From contig JANBPK010001760.1 in NCBI GenBank assembly GCA_027579435.1, forward strand, positions 1-11,805: a stretch of 11,805 nucleotides of DNA. Reading direction: 5' to 3'. The notes beneath the pieces are model-generated. The model ran no database searches and had not been told where the DNA came from. It worked only from the letters and a program-made list of their open reading frames with translations. Each line of letters begins with the position of its first letter. Position 1 is the stretch's first letter. Made by a program: the position numbers and the translations under genes. The DNA is from Candolleomyces eurysporus (taxonomy: Eukaryota; Basidiomycota; Agaricomycetes; Agaricales; Psathyrellaceae). Shown here piece after piece: positions 1 to 7,020 of the stretch.

Positions 1-57
1 GGTGTGTTGATTTTTTTTTTCCCTCCCGCATCGTCTCACTCTTCCCCTCGCTCTCAG
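1..57 (+). other. 3' end of an intron (polypyrimidine tract and acceptor)
   Basis: A T-rich then C/T-rich run (9-50) ends in CTCTCAG at 51-57, a textbook acceptor. The reading frame downstream is open from 58 and its protein similarity also begins there. The donor lies outside the window. Confidence 0.55.
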
Positions 58-510
58 GGCCTCCCCGCCAAAGGCCGACCAGAAGAGTGGCAACAATGGA
101 CTTCCAAAGCTCGCTGGGGTGTCCGCGACTACAGCCGTGTCCCTGACGTTGAAGATGCAGCAGATCTCGGGACCGCTGTCACCAAGTGGGTCACCTCCTT
201 CAGTTCGGCAGATTTTGGCAAAACCGGACTTCATGGTATGGTGGCACTGCTCACTCTGATGGTTTGGTGGGGCACTGCGGCGCTGACACCGTCATCATGG
301 AACTCCGACTCTCGCCCTCAATGGCAAGAACTTGTTCTTGGCCTGTCCAGTCGCTATACTATCCTATTGGGCGAGTTTTCGGACCACAAGCGGTCTCGGG
401 ATGATGATGGCTCAGGTGGGGTTTCCGAGAATAAACGGTCAGTTCCATTCCGCTTTGAAGCGATCTTGTACTGGCTGAAACTCAATCTTGCAGCCCTCGA
501 ATCGAACTGA
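58..510 (+). CDS. Last exon of an unrecognised protein, agaricomycete transposon-associated type (5' partial)
   Basis: The exon is open from the acceptor at 57 to a TGA at 508-510, giving 150 residues of C-terminus; the rest of the gene is left of the window. It begins GLPAKGRPEEW, then has a Trp-rich stretch, a hydrophobic segment at exon residues about 61-76 (KTGLHGMVALLTLMVWWG), and a basic-acidic patch (HKRSRDDD) that could be a nuclear signal. The order 'LP..GRP..W..W / ..W / G..G....L..L.WWG' recalls the C-terminal part of many uncharacterised agaricomycete proteins found in multiple copies near transposons; this is recognition from memory, not a search. Here the segment just before the WWG motif looks shorter than usual, so it may be a decayed copy. 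No enzyme motif is visible. Function unknown. Confidence 0.45.
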   Translation, partial: GLPAKGRPEEWQQWTSKARWGVRDYSRVPDVEDAADLGTAVTKWVTSFSSADFGKTGLHGMVALLTLMVWWGTAALTPSSWNSDSRPQWQELVLGLSSRYTILLGEFSDHKRSRDDDGSGGVSENKRSVPFRFEAILYWLKLNLAALESN

Positions 511-585
511 ATGATCTTTGAGGTCTTTTCTTGCTATTTTTCACGAAGTTTCCATTGAAGTAGTTTGTCAAAGCGCAGTTCAAAG

Positions 586-710
586 AATGTACTTGTAGTA
601 TTCTGTCGAGAAGTTCTAAGTAATGTACTTGTAGTAAGATTGATATCGAGAAGTTCTAAGTAATGTACTTATAGTCGCCAATTCGAGAAGTTCTAAACAA
701 TGTACCTTAG
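586..710. repeat. Degenerate minisatellite, about 3.3 units of 36-40 bp
   Basis: The pair of blocks AATGTACTTGTAGTA and CGAGAAGTTCTAAG alternates: first blocks at 586, 622, 662 and 699 (the last partial), second blocks at 607, 647 and 684. The variable part lies between the two blocks. It lies directly upstream of the Hsp70 fragment and ends inside the sequence that precedes Hsp70 similarity. No gene is seen between 511 and 735. Confidence 0.85.
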
Positions 711-735
711 TCATGTTGTTGAAATAGGACGTTGT

Positions 736-960
736 GCCAAGCGAACCCTCTCCTCTACACAAACATCTATCGAAATCGACTCTCTCTTTGAAGGTGTCGA
801 CTTCTACACTTCCCTCACTCGTGCCCGTTTCAAGGAACGCTGCCAGGACCTCTTCCAAAGCCCTCCTGAGCCCATCGAGAAGGTCCTCCGCGGCTCCAAG
901 ATTGGCAAGCCCGACATTCACGAAATCGTTCTTGTTGGTGGGTCCACCTGTATCCCCCGT
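736..960 (+). pseudogene. Hsp70 (cytosolic SSA-type) fragment A, end of the nucleotide-binding domain
   Basis: Seventy-five uninterrupted codons match cytosolic Hsp70. They start at AKRTLSS, pass [15 protein letters not shown], then [13 protein letters not shown] and [10 protein letters not shown], and stop after CIPR at 960. In the roughly 640-residue family this is about residues 265-340, the last part of the ATPase domain. The hallmark GGSTRIPR reads GGSTCIPR. A run normally 'DLFRSTLEP' reads DLFQSPPEP. Nothing of the rest of the protein lies next to it: upstream is a minisatellite, downstream a repeat in which the frame has no Hsp70 similarity. The bases after the last matching codon are GTAAG, a possible splice donor, so the match may end at an old exon edge. 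It is rich in C-ending codons, as expected of a highly expressed ancestor. Not functional alone. Confidence 0.93.
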
Positions 961-962
961 AA

Positions 963-1500
963 GATAGCACCACTTGATACAGCTCACCCCATTTGTTCCC
1001 CCATCCCTGTTGATCTCTCGCCAGCGCCTCGAAATGTGATGTACCACTGTACCACAGGAATTTTGTCGCCTCTAAACGGATGCACTGCTCACCACTAATA
1101 ACATTGTAAAATAAACACCACTTTAATCTTGTCACCCCAGTGCTGGTAGACGTTCGAATTGAATTGTGTTGCACTACTGAGATGATTTGTCCCCAACAGC
1201 TCAAGGGCGCCAGTGTGATGCACTACTGATAGCACGGCGTTTTGTTCTGCCATCCCAAATAATGTGCACTACGCTGGATATATTACACCACTCAAATTTC
1301 GTCGCCCCAGTGGTACCGACGTGCCCATGCCTAATTGAGTTGTGTACAAACTTGGTCTTCAACAGGTTACAGTTGCTGACGCCTCCTCGAGGTGATGCAC
1401 CACTGATACCCCGCCATCATTAGAGGGATGCGCTACAGATAACCACACTTGATTTTGTCATACAAGCTGAGTGCAATTTACAGTGTGATGCGCCAGGCGC
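963..1500 (-). repeat. Satellite-like tandem repeat, left arm (minus orientation, about 3 units)
   Basis: This stretch matches the reverse complement of the array at 2781-4620. Shared blocks, written on the plus strand, include GATAGCACCACTTG (963-976), GTCACCCCAGTG (1130-1141), TTGTGTTGCACTACTGA (1166-1182), TTTGTCCCCAACAGCTC (1186-1202), GTGTGATGCACTACTGATAGCA (about 1213-1234), GTCGCCCCAGTGGTACCGACG (1301-1321) and GATGCACCACTGATACC (1394-1410). The order of blocks is the same as in the reversed right arm. The last convincing traces are at about 1420-1500. No coding sense: the short open frames here change from unit to unit. Confidence 0.85.
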
Positions 1501-2280
1501 ATGTCGTTCCCACTATCCCTCTGCACCATCGCCACCCAGTTCGAACACAGCCCAATGTTGTTCCCCCAATCGTGAGTGATCGCCTTGGTTTGGACGTCAT
1601 GTCTCAGTTTATGGCCCATTTCTTCTCACCAAAAGAGTCGGTCATCCCCCTACACCATCGTACCCCAAAATCCAGTTCAAGGATCGGGCTATCCTGCCAT
1701 TTTGCCTCTCATTGAGTCGTCCTCACTGCGAACGCCACTCTCGCAAAGCGCAAGACCTCGCTATCCAAATCACGATCCTAGTGTGGATTCCTTTCATCCT
1801 CAAAGTGTCAGGAAACCGACGAAGAGACGAGGAGACAACGTCTTAAATGACCAGAATGACTCTGGAGAGGCTAGGTACAGGCAGTGAGGTCTGATAGAGA
1901 GGTCAAAGTCAGCCACAGTCGGCTGGTATAATGAGGGACGACAGTGATTTTGTAACACAAAGGCAATATTTCAAGTTACTCTGGGCTTCACCTGACTGCT
2001 GAAGTAAAGATGTCGTTGCTTCCAACTTCCCTTTGACAATCCAATTAGGTACACCATTGTACGCTATAACTCGCTCCAAGACTGCATTTCCGTTCTATTT
2101 TGATGCACCAGCCAGTGGACACACAGCTTCTCTCCTTCTCTCTCTAATGTTTCTGATGCACCACTCCGATATATAGCCTTATTCACTCTCTGCTCTTGAA
2201 TGCACAGGCTCTGATGCTCTGTGGCACGTTCTGGTTTTGGGCTGACGATCTTGGTACACCATCTAATCTGTGATTTCTCC
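1501..2280. other. Long stretch without a recognised gene
   Basis: Plus-strand frames at 1449-1715 and 1576-1887 are open and overlap. The first repeats IPLHHR twice (about 1519-1536 and 1645-1662) and the second has a basic Arg-rich end, but neither resembles a family I know, and no convincing intron joins them. From about 2050 the sequence contains scattered copies of the repeat core (GGTACACCATTGTAC near 2048, GATGCACCA near 2103, GATGCACCACT near 2155, GGTACACCATCT near 2253). This suggests decayed repeat sequence also on this side of the Hsp70 pieces. The Hsp70 similarity resumes at 2323. Confidence 0.4.
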
Positions 2281-2325
2281 ATGGAGCTGTTCGAAATATC
2301 GAGGTTATCGTCTAAGCCAGTATTA
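2281..2325 (+). repeat. Direct repeat copy 1 (partner at 2622-2669)
   Basis: GGAGCTGTTC...ATATC...GAGGTTATCGTCTAAGCCAGTAT recurs at 2622-2669 with a few substitutions and two small length changes. Read on the minus strand, each copy lies downstream of an Hsp70 piece that carries the KRNTT motif. It therefore marks a tandem duplication of the pseudogene tail rather than an independent element. Confidence 0.8.
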
Positions 2326-2616
2326 CTTCTTGGTGAGGATGGTGGTGTTTCGCTTGATGAGAGCGGTCATGACACCACCAGCCGTCTCGATACCAAGGGA
2401 GGGAGAGGGGGGAGACATCGAGCAAATCCTGGGTCTTCTCAGACTTGTCACTGGACAAGATGGCAGCTGGACGGCAGCACCGTAAGCAATGGTCTCATCA
2501 GGTTGATACTCTTGTTGGGCTCCTTGCTGTTGAAGAAGTCAGACACGAACTTGACAATACGGGAGATACGGGTGGATGATGAGGACGATTTTGTGAACTT
2601 TGGACTTGTCAATCTC
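2323..2616 (-). pseudogene. Hsp70 fragment B2, frameshifted
   Basis: On the minus strand, Hsp70 similarity runs from about 2616 down to a TAA at 2325-2323 but needs several frame changes. The pieces in order are: [33 protein letters not shown] (continuing SIN); [35 protein letters not shown]; and [18 protein letters not shown] followed by ILTKK and stop. These are the family segments that follow fragment A, with a short overlap of about 25 residues ([10 protein letters not shown] region), covering roughly residues 320-415 of cytosolic Hsp70. The frame breaks make it a clear pseudogene. It lies inverted relative to fragment A. The lower-case family feature 'DLLLLDV' is shortened to DLLDV. Confidence 0.92.
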
Positions 2617-2621
2617 TGAGC

Positions 2622-2669
2622 CGCGGAGCTGTTCAAGATATCAGCGAGGTTATCATCTAAGCTAGTATA
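2622..2669 (+). repeat. Direct repeat copy 2 (partner at 2281-2325)
   Basis: This is the second copy of the roughly 45-bp segment. In minus-strand order it lies between Hsp70 piece B1 (2704-2776) and piece B2 (2323-2616). The shared bases include GGAGCTGTTC, GAGGTTATC and TCTAAGC.AGTAT. Confidence 0.8.
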
Positions 2670-2703
2670 TTTTGTTGCTTTAGTGGTACATCTCCGTGAA
2701 CTA

Positions 2704-2776
2704 CAATTGTCGGCATAGGTAGAGAACATCTCAGACTTCTCGATGGGGACAGTGGTGTTTCGCTTGGTGAGATAGG
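2704..2776 (-). pseudogene. Hsp70 fragment B1 (duplicate of the KRNTT region)
   Basis: Minus-strand translation gives AYLTKRNTTVPIEKSEMFST then YADN, matching the family segment [23 protein letters not shown]. The KRNTT motif is also in B2, so this is a second copy of the same region and not its continuation. It begins directly at the edge of the repeat array (about 2780), and the similarity stops after YADN. Together with the 45-bp direct repeats it shows that the 3' part of the pseudogene was duplicated in tandem and then decayed unequally. Confidence 0.9.
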
Positions 2777-2780
2777 CCAT

Positions 2781-4620
2781 TAGTAGGTGCAACACAATCA
2801 AGCTGCGATGGCGGGCGTCGGTGCTGTTGGGGTGGTGAATTTCAAATGGAAGTGGTGCTATCTGTGGTGTATCTCGTTTGGGATGGCTGGCAACGGAACC
2901 CAGCGCCAACAGTAGAGCATCACATGGGGCATTGTCAAGCTGTCAGGACCGATTGTATCATATCAGTAGTGCAACACAATCAAATAAGAAGGACGGTCGA
3001 TGTCCGTACCACAGGGGCGACGAGGTGGTGCTATCTGCGGTGTATCTTATTCGGGATGGCTGGTGATAGGGCCAGCGCTACTAGTGGTGCACCACATCGG
3101 GCGTCGTCGAGGTGTCGGGTCGGGACAGATTGTACCAGCAGTGCTATGAAATCAAATAAGGATAGCTGCCGTCGGTACAGCACAGTGGTGCACCACATTA
3201 ATCCAAGTGTAAGGTTATCTGTGGTGCATCCTGTTTCGGATGATGGGCAACGGAACCCAGTGGTGCATCGCACTGGGTGCGCCGTCAAGCTGTCAGGTTG
3301 GGGACAGATCATGTCAGTAGTGCAACACGATGATATAGGGATGGCGGGCGTCGGTACCAATGGGGGGTGACGGGTTACAAAATACAAGTGGTGCCATCTG
3401 CGGTGCATCCTGTTCAGGCTTGCCAAACCACGTTGGGCGTCGGCAAGTTGCTGGGTTGGGGACAAATCAGTAGTGCAAATAATCAAATACGGACAGCAAA
3501 CGTCGGACCACTGGGGTGATGCATCACATTCGGCGTCGTCGAGCTGTTGGGGTCGGGGACAGATCAGGAACCCAGCACTACCAGTGGTGCATCACATTGG
3601 GCGTTGTTGAGCTGCTGGGTNNGGGACAGATCAGTGGTGCACAACAATCAAATATGGATGNCAGACGTCGGACCACTGGGGTGATGCATCACATTCGGCA
3701 TCGTCGAGCTGTTGGCTTCCGAGTTCCGAGGCCTTAAGGACTCGGGTACTTGTAGCCTTCCTTTTTAGAATCCAATCTGTTGCTCAACGCAACTGCAGCA
3801 AGGTAGGTGCACGGGCCATGCTCTGCTTTGGGGGCCTCAAAAATGCCGCGCAAAGCGACGGCCGCTACGCCCAAGTCGGGGACAGATCAGGAGTCCAGCA
3901 CCACCAGTGGTGCATCACATTAGGCGTCGTTGAGCTGTTGAGTCGGAGACAGATTGAATCAGTAGTGCAATACATTCAAATAAAAATGGCGGGCGTCGGT
4001 ACCACTAGGGTGAACGAAATTCAAGTGGTGCTATCCAGGGTGCATCACATTGGGTACGTAGTCGAGCTGTTNGGGTCGGGAACAGATCATGTAGTGCAAC
4101 ACNAATGGGGATGGCGGGCGTCAGTACCACTGGGGTGGTGGGTTACAGTACAAGTGGTGCTATCCACGGTGCATCCTGTTCGGTATCGCTGGTAACTAAC
4201 CCCGGCGCTACCAATGGTGCATCACCTTGGGCGTCGAGCTGTTGAGTCGGAGACAGATCAGTAGTGCAACACAATCAAATAAGGACGGTGGACGTCTGTA
4301 CCACTGGGGTAACAGGTGACACGGTTTGAGTGGTGCTATCCGTGGTGCACCCTGTTTGCGATGGCTGGAACCCAGGGCTCCCAGTGGTGCATCACACAGG
4401 GTGCCGTCGAGCTGTCGGGTCGGGGAACCGGTCACATCAGTAGTGCAACACGACACGATCAATTAGAGATTTCGGATGTCAGTACTACCGCGGTGAGAAA
4501 ATACAAGTGGTGTTTAATGTAGTGCATCCTGTTAGAAATGGCGATGGTGGAACCAAAGTGAAAGTGGTGCACCAGAATGATGGGAGTGCCAATAGGCGCA
4601 CTGTCGCGAGACAGGTTTAG
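2781..4620 (+). repeat. Satellite-like tandem repeat array, right arm (about 10 units of 130-185 bp)
   Basis: Using CAGTAGTGCAACACAATCAA as anchor, units begin near 2781, 2964, 3137, 3315, 3469, 3632, 3960, 4090, 4259 and 4438. Spacings are 183, 173, 178, 154, 163, 328 (two units with an insertion), 130, 169 and 179 bp. Within a unit the blocks run: anchor; ATGGCGGGCGTCGGTACCAC; TGGGGTGACGG; CAAGTGGTGCTATC; CGGTGCATCCTGTTCGG; GGAACCCAG; CCAGTGGTGCATCACATTGG; GCGTCGTCGAGCTGTCGGGT; CGGGGACAGATC. Units differ by many substitutions, so the array is old, except near 3501-3715 where two neighbours are almost identical at a period of 165 bp. The core TRGTGCA occurs three to four times per unit. Open frames in it change between units, so it is not protein-coding. 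It contains all the N bases of the window. Confidence 0.92.
3715..3880. other. Non-repeat island inside the array
   Basis: Between the unit starting near 3632 and the repeat resuming at GTCGGGGACAGATC (about 3877) lie about 165 bp that do not match the unit. The left edge carries an imperfect hairpin, CCGAGTTCC (3719-3727) against GGACTCGG (3738-3745), with one bulged base. No terminal inverted repeats or target duplication were found for the whole island, and no tRNA-like promoter boxes. It could be a small insertion or an old neighbour sequence captured by rearrangement. Confidence 0.5.
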
Positions 4621-4948
4621 GGGAGGCATATCAAATATCCGTCAGCGATGTCGTAGTGGGATAGATAGATTAGATGGGACTGCAGATTAGATACAGATTA
4701 GACTAGGCGACGGATCATGTAGTGGCAGTGCCACCTATATCAGGGGCTGGCCTGCGGCAGCGATGAGAGACCAACATCCTTTCCCCCCCCTGTACCGGAT
4801 TGACCCAGTCCAACGATAGTGCATCACTTCAGGCTGCAACCATTACGCATCGAGGGCAAGTAGTGTATGTGGTTGGTGCAACGGTAGTGTGGGGTTGTGG
4901 TGCATTGAAGAGGAGTAGCGTAAGATATTGTGATGAGTACAATCGAGC
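4621..4948. other. Decayed repeat flank, no gene seen
   Basis: The array fades out here. A short irregular run built from GATAGATAGATTAGAT and CAGATTAGATACAGATTAGA fills about 4660-4712. A small palindrome GTGGCA-G-TGCCAC lies at 4722-4734. Further traces of the repeat core appear at about 4818 (AGTGCATCACTTC), 4875 (GGTTGGTGCAAC) and 4897 (TTGTGGTGCATTG). I find no open frame of interest. Confidence 0.5.
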
Positions 4949-5455
4949 TTATTCGTGCACCAGCAATGGACTTTGATTGAAGTTAGGTATTGCACCAGCA
5001 GGGCAGGGACTGGTGTGGCGACGGACCTCGAAGAGGATATCCACCGGAAGGCTCAGGAAGACGCCGTCACCGGCATTGGCTGCTTTCGCTGGGACAGGTG
5101 ATACTTGTATGCGGGGACCTCTCTTGCTTTCGAGGCGTAGCTGTCGAGCCACAAACCCTCGAAGGAAGTTTCCTGCGAAAAGAACACAGCATGAGCTCTA
5201 TTTCAAGGCCACCGCCCAATGCATACGTTTTAGCGGAGGGCAATCAAAATTTTCATCTCGAACTTCATTTACCGGAAGATTCGAGAAAGGCAGATCAGCG
5301 ATGGCTGGACTGTAATGATAACCCTGCTCCTCGTCGGTTCTAAGCACAGGTTCAACCGACGGTGGCATGACGAGCGAAGAATCGGGATCTTCCGAGTACA
5401 AGTAGAAATCCTGCGACATGAAGCTTCTTTCGCCGTTCTCGAAGCTGAAGTCCAT
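4949..5455 (-). CDS. Truncated F-box protein gene, 150 residues, one intron
   Basis: The proposed CDS runs from the ATG at 5455 to a TAA at 4951-4949, with exons 5455-5227 and 5172-4949. The 54-bp intron (5226-5173) has GTATGC at its donor and TTCGCAG at its acceptor, and splicing joins the two frames exactly. The start was chosen for its good context (AGCGATGG); the frame stays open up to an ATG at 5683, so a longer N-terminus is possible. Residues 1-76 are acidic and unrecognised. Residues 116-131 (LSLPVDILFEVRRHTS) match the first part of an F-box, the segment that docks on Skp1 in SCF ubiquitin ligases. F-box proteins of this fungal type normally continue for hundreds of residues. Here similarity stops after HTSP (about 5006), followed by 19 unrelated residues encoded by repeat-like DNA. 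Probably a broken gene. Confidence 0.6.
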
Positions 5456-5837
5456 CGCTGGGCTCGCTTGGAGACAGGTGAGGAAGATTATAGCGCAACT
5501 GAGGAAAGAGGGTGCTTGATCCCATCTCTTATCATATCCTAGATCGGGACCAAACAGGACCAAATTTATGGGTGTTGCCGGTGTCTGAGTCCTGAGGGCC
5601 GACAATGATTCTGCGCGTGACCACCGGTCCGTGTCGGGGCAACAAGGCCGAAGCCACCGAAGTTGAAGGACCTTGGATAGCATTCGTAAGAGCTCAAAGA
5701 TATATGTGTATCATGAGCCACAATTTCATAAAACAAAGCATCGACTACGATCGCATGCACCAAATTCCGCAGCTTCAATTGATCAGCGGAATTTGAACCT
5801 ATCTTTGTTTTCCACAACCATCATCAAGGGGAGCCGA
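5456..5837. promoter_or_regulatory. Divergent intergenic region between the two F-box genes
   Basis: The start codons of the two F-box genes face away from each other across about 382 bp, so the promoters of both must lie here if both are expressed. The minus-strand frame of the left gene stays open through part of it (to 5683) and could be 5' coding sequence or leader. No clear TATA box was found for either gene. The most distinct element is the inverted repeat at 5761-5795. Confidence 0.4.
5761..5795. repeat. Perfect 10-bp inverted repeat with 15-base loop
   Basis: CAAATTCCGC (5761-5770) and GCGGAATTTG (5786-5795) are exact reverse complements around AGCTTCAATTGATCA. It lies 42 bases upstream of the ATG of the 341-residue F-box gene. 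It could be a binding site for a dimeric regulator or, if transcribed, a hairpin in the leader. Confidence 0.75.
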
Positions 5838-6973
5838 ATGCCCTTCAACGCATCCCATTCAAATCTCTCCCTCCCCCTAGAAATTGTCAGAGAAATAGTG
5901 GAAGCTGTGTATGCTTTGGCGGCACCTCCTCCCATTCCCAGGTTTTCAAACCTGGACGACCTGGCTTTATCGACCAAACCGCCCTGGCATGTTCTCGCGT
6001 CATTGAGTGTTGCATCAAGGACATACCGGGAGGTTGTGCTGGAAGTTTGGTTTCGGTCGCTTAGTATTCGATCTGCAAAAGATTTGGAAGTGGGCTGTGA
6101 TATGTTTTTAAAGATTCTGAGTCACTGGACGAGGTGGGCTTGACGACACACCCTATCTAGTGCAGCACTCACTCGTGGTTCTTTAGGTTTATCCATTGCT
6201 CGTGGTTGAAATATTCGGACGGAGTAATTGATCTCAAGCCATTGAGGAAACTCCAGATCCTGCGGCTGGACGAAACCTTCATGAGCAGGGTTCCTGACAC
6301 CGTCGAATTGATCAACTTGTTTGTGAACCCGCCAGCTCACCTTTCAGAGCTCCATGTCAACGGCGTCCAACGACCGACCCCGTCTGTGACTTCTGCTATT
6401 CAACGTTTCGCTAACCTCAGAATTTTGCGCCTCCGCCAAACGAGGACCTGGTGCGATCTATGCAATCTCGACTGTGCGCTTGACCTGGCGCCACCACTTC
6501 CTAAATCCATTGTGTATGAAAACGGGGCAGGGCTTTCGGTGAGACTGAGAAAAGACACTATCTATTAGTATACTCGCTTACCCGAGTCGTTCTAGATTCA
6601 TTACATGAAAGCCCTGTCTTCACTGGAAAGGCTGGAGTTCGTATCAGTGACCGTCACCGCTTTTGAAGATTCCGAGGTCCATTTGGGTGGTTCGGAAGAC
6701 TTGAATCCTTCGGCGTGGTCTGGAGAATGTCATGACTGCATCACGACAGTTTTGGCTTCTCCTGGATTCAAAACTCGCTGGATTGCGCTTAAAACCGGAC
6801 AAGAACAAGAAATTGAAGGGTCCGGAGGACGCAAGTACCGATTCCACAAGATACCAAGCCTTAAACGAGTAGAGTGGTATTTCGTAGAAGGTCTGGTGGT
6901 AGAATGTGACTACGAAGACGAAGACGAAGACGAAGACGAAGAAGAGGCCGAAGAAATCGCCCAAGAATCATAA
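5838..6973 (+). CDS. F-box-like, leucine-rich protein, 341 residues, three exons
   Basis: Exons are 5838-6133, 6187-6538 and 6596-6973. The two introns, 53 and 57 bp, start GTGGGC and GTGAGA, end TTTAG and TCTAG, and carry CACTCAC and GCTTACC as likely branch sites. The spliced length is 1026 nt with no stop. Residues 12-24 (LPLEIVREIVEAV) and 56-72 (LSVASRTYREVVLEVWF), then RSLSIRSAKDL, match the 'LPNEL.REIVEY.. / LLALS.... R....PLLF..' F-box-like pattern common in agaricomycetes. The middle has leucine-rich segments such as LRKLQILRLDE and ANLRILRLRQT, usually the substrate-binding part. The last 22 residues are a Glu/Asp-run tail. By family it would act as an SCF ubiquitin-ligase adaptor through Skp1; the target is unknown. 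The start was chosen as the first ATG before the F-box; the frame is open further upstream. Confidence 0.8.
6914..6948 (+). repeat. GAAGAC microsatellite in coding sequence
   Basis: About five tandem GAAGAC hexamers followed by GAAGAAGAGG encode the Glu-Asp tail of the F-box protein. Hexamer slippage changes the tail by two residues without breaking the frame. Confidence 0.85.
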
Positions 6974-7020
6974 ACTACCGAATCGTGGGCTACAGAAGCA
7001 ATGGGACATGATAAGCCCAG

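Noticed and set aside
543..560. Heat-shock-element-like GAAGTTTC near the Hsp70 fragment
   Set aside because: Only two adjoining half-sites have correct spacing and the next GAA is displaced. The Hsp70 piece downstream is from the middle of the protein, so no promoter is expected here.
1150..1160. GTTCGAATT and similar words (also at 7085) resembling a tRNA B box
   Set aside because: No matching A box, acceptor stem or anticodon arm could be formed around any of them.
3031..3486. Minus-strand open frame of about 150 codons, Cys-rich, and similar frames at 4208-4462 and 2846-3370 in the array
   Set aside because: They are translations of the tandem repeat. Unit lengths are not kept to multiples of three, and the frame and start change from unit to unit, so no conserved protein is encoded.
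2781..4620. Possible CRISPR array
   Set aside because: The units are tandem and diverged over their whole length; there are no short identical repeats separated by unique spacers of fixed size, and the DNA is eukaryotic.
4977..5343. Plus-strand frames of 112-117 codons
   Set aside because: They overlap the minus-strand F-box exons and intron, and show no recognisable domain.
5456..5683. Upstream extension of the minus-strand F-box gene to the ATG at 5683
   Set aside because: The frame is open, but the ATG at 5455 has the better context and the extension shows no domain. It stays possible, so it is mentioned in the gene entry rather than adopted.
6644..6964. Minus-strand frame rich in Phe and Val
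   Set aside because: It is the complement of the GAAGAC run and the last exon of the F-box gene.
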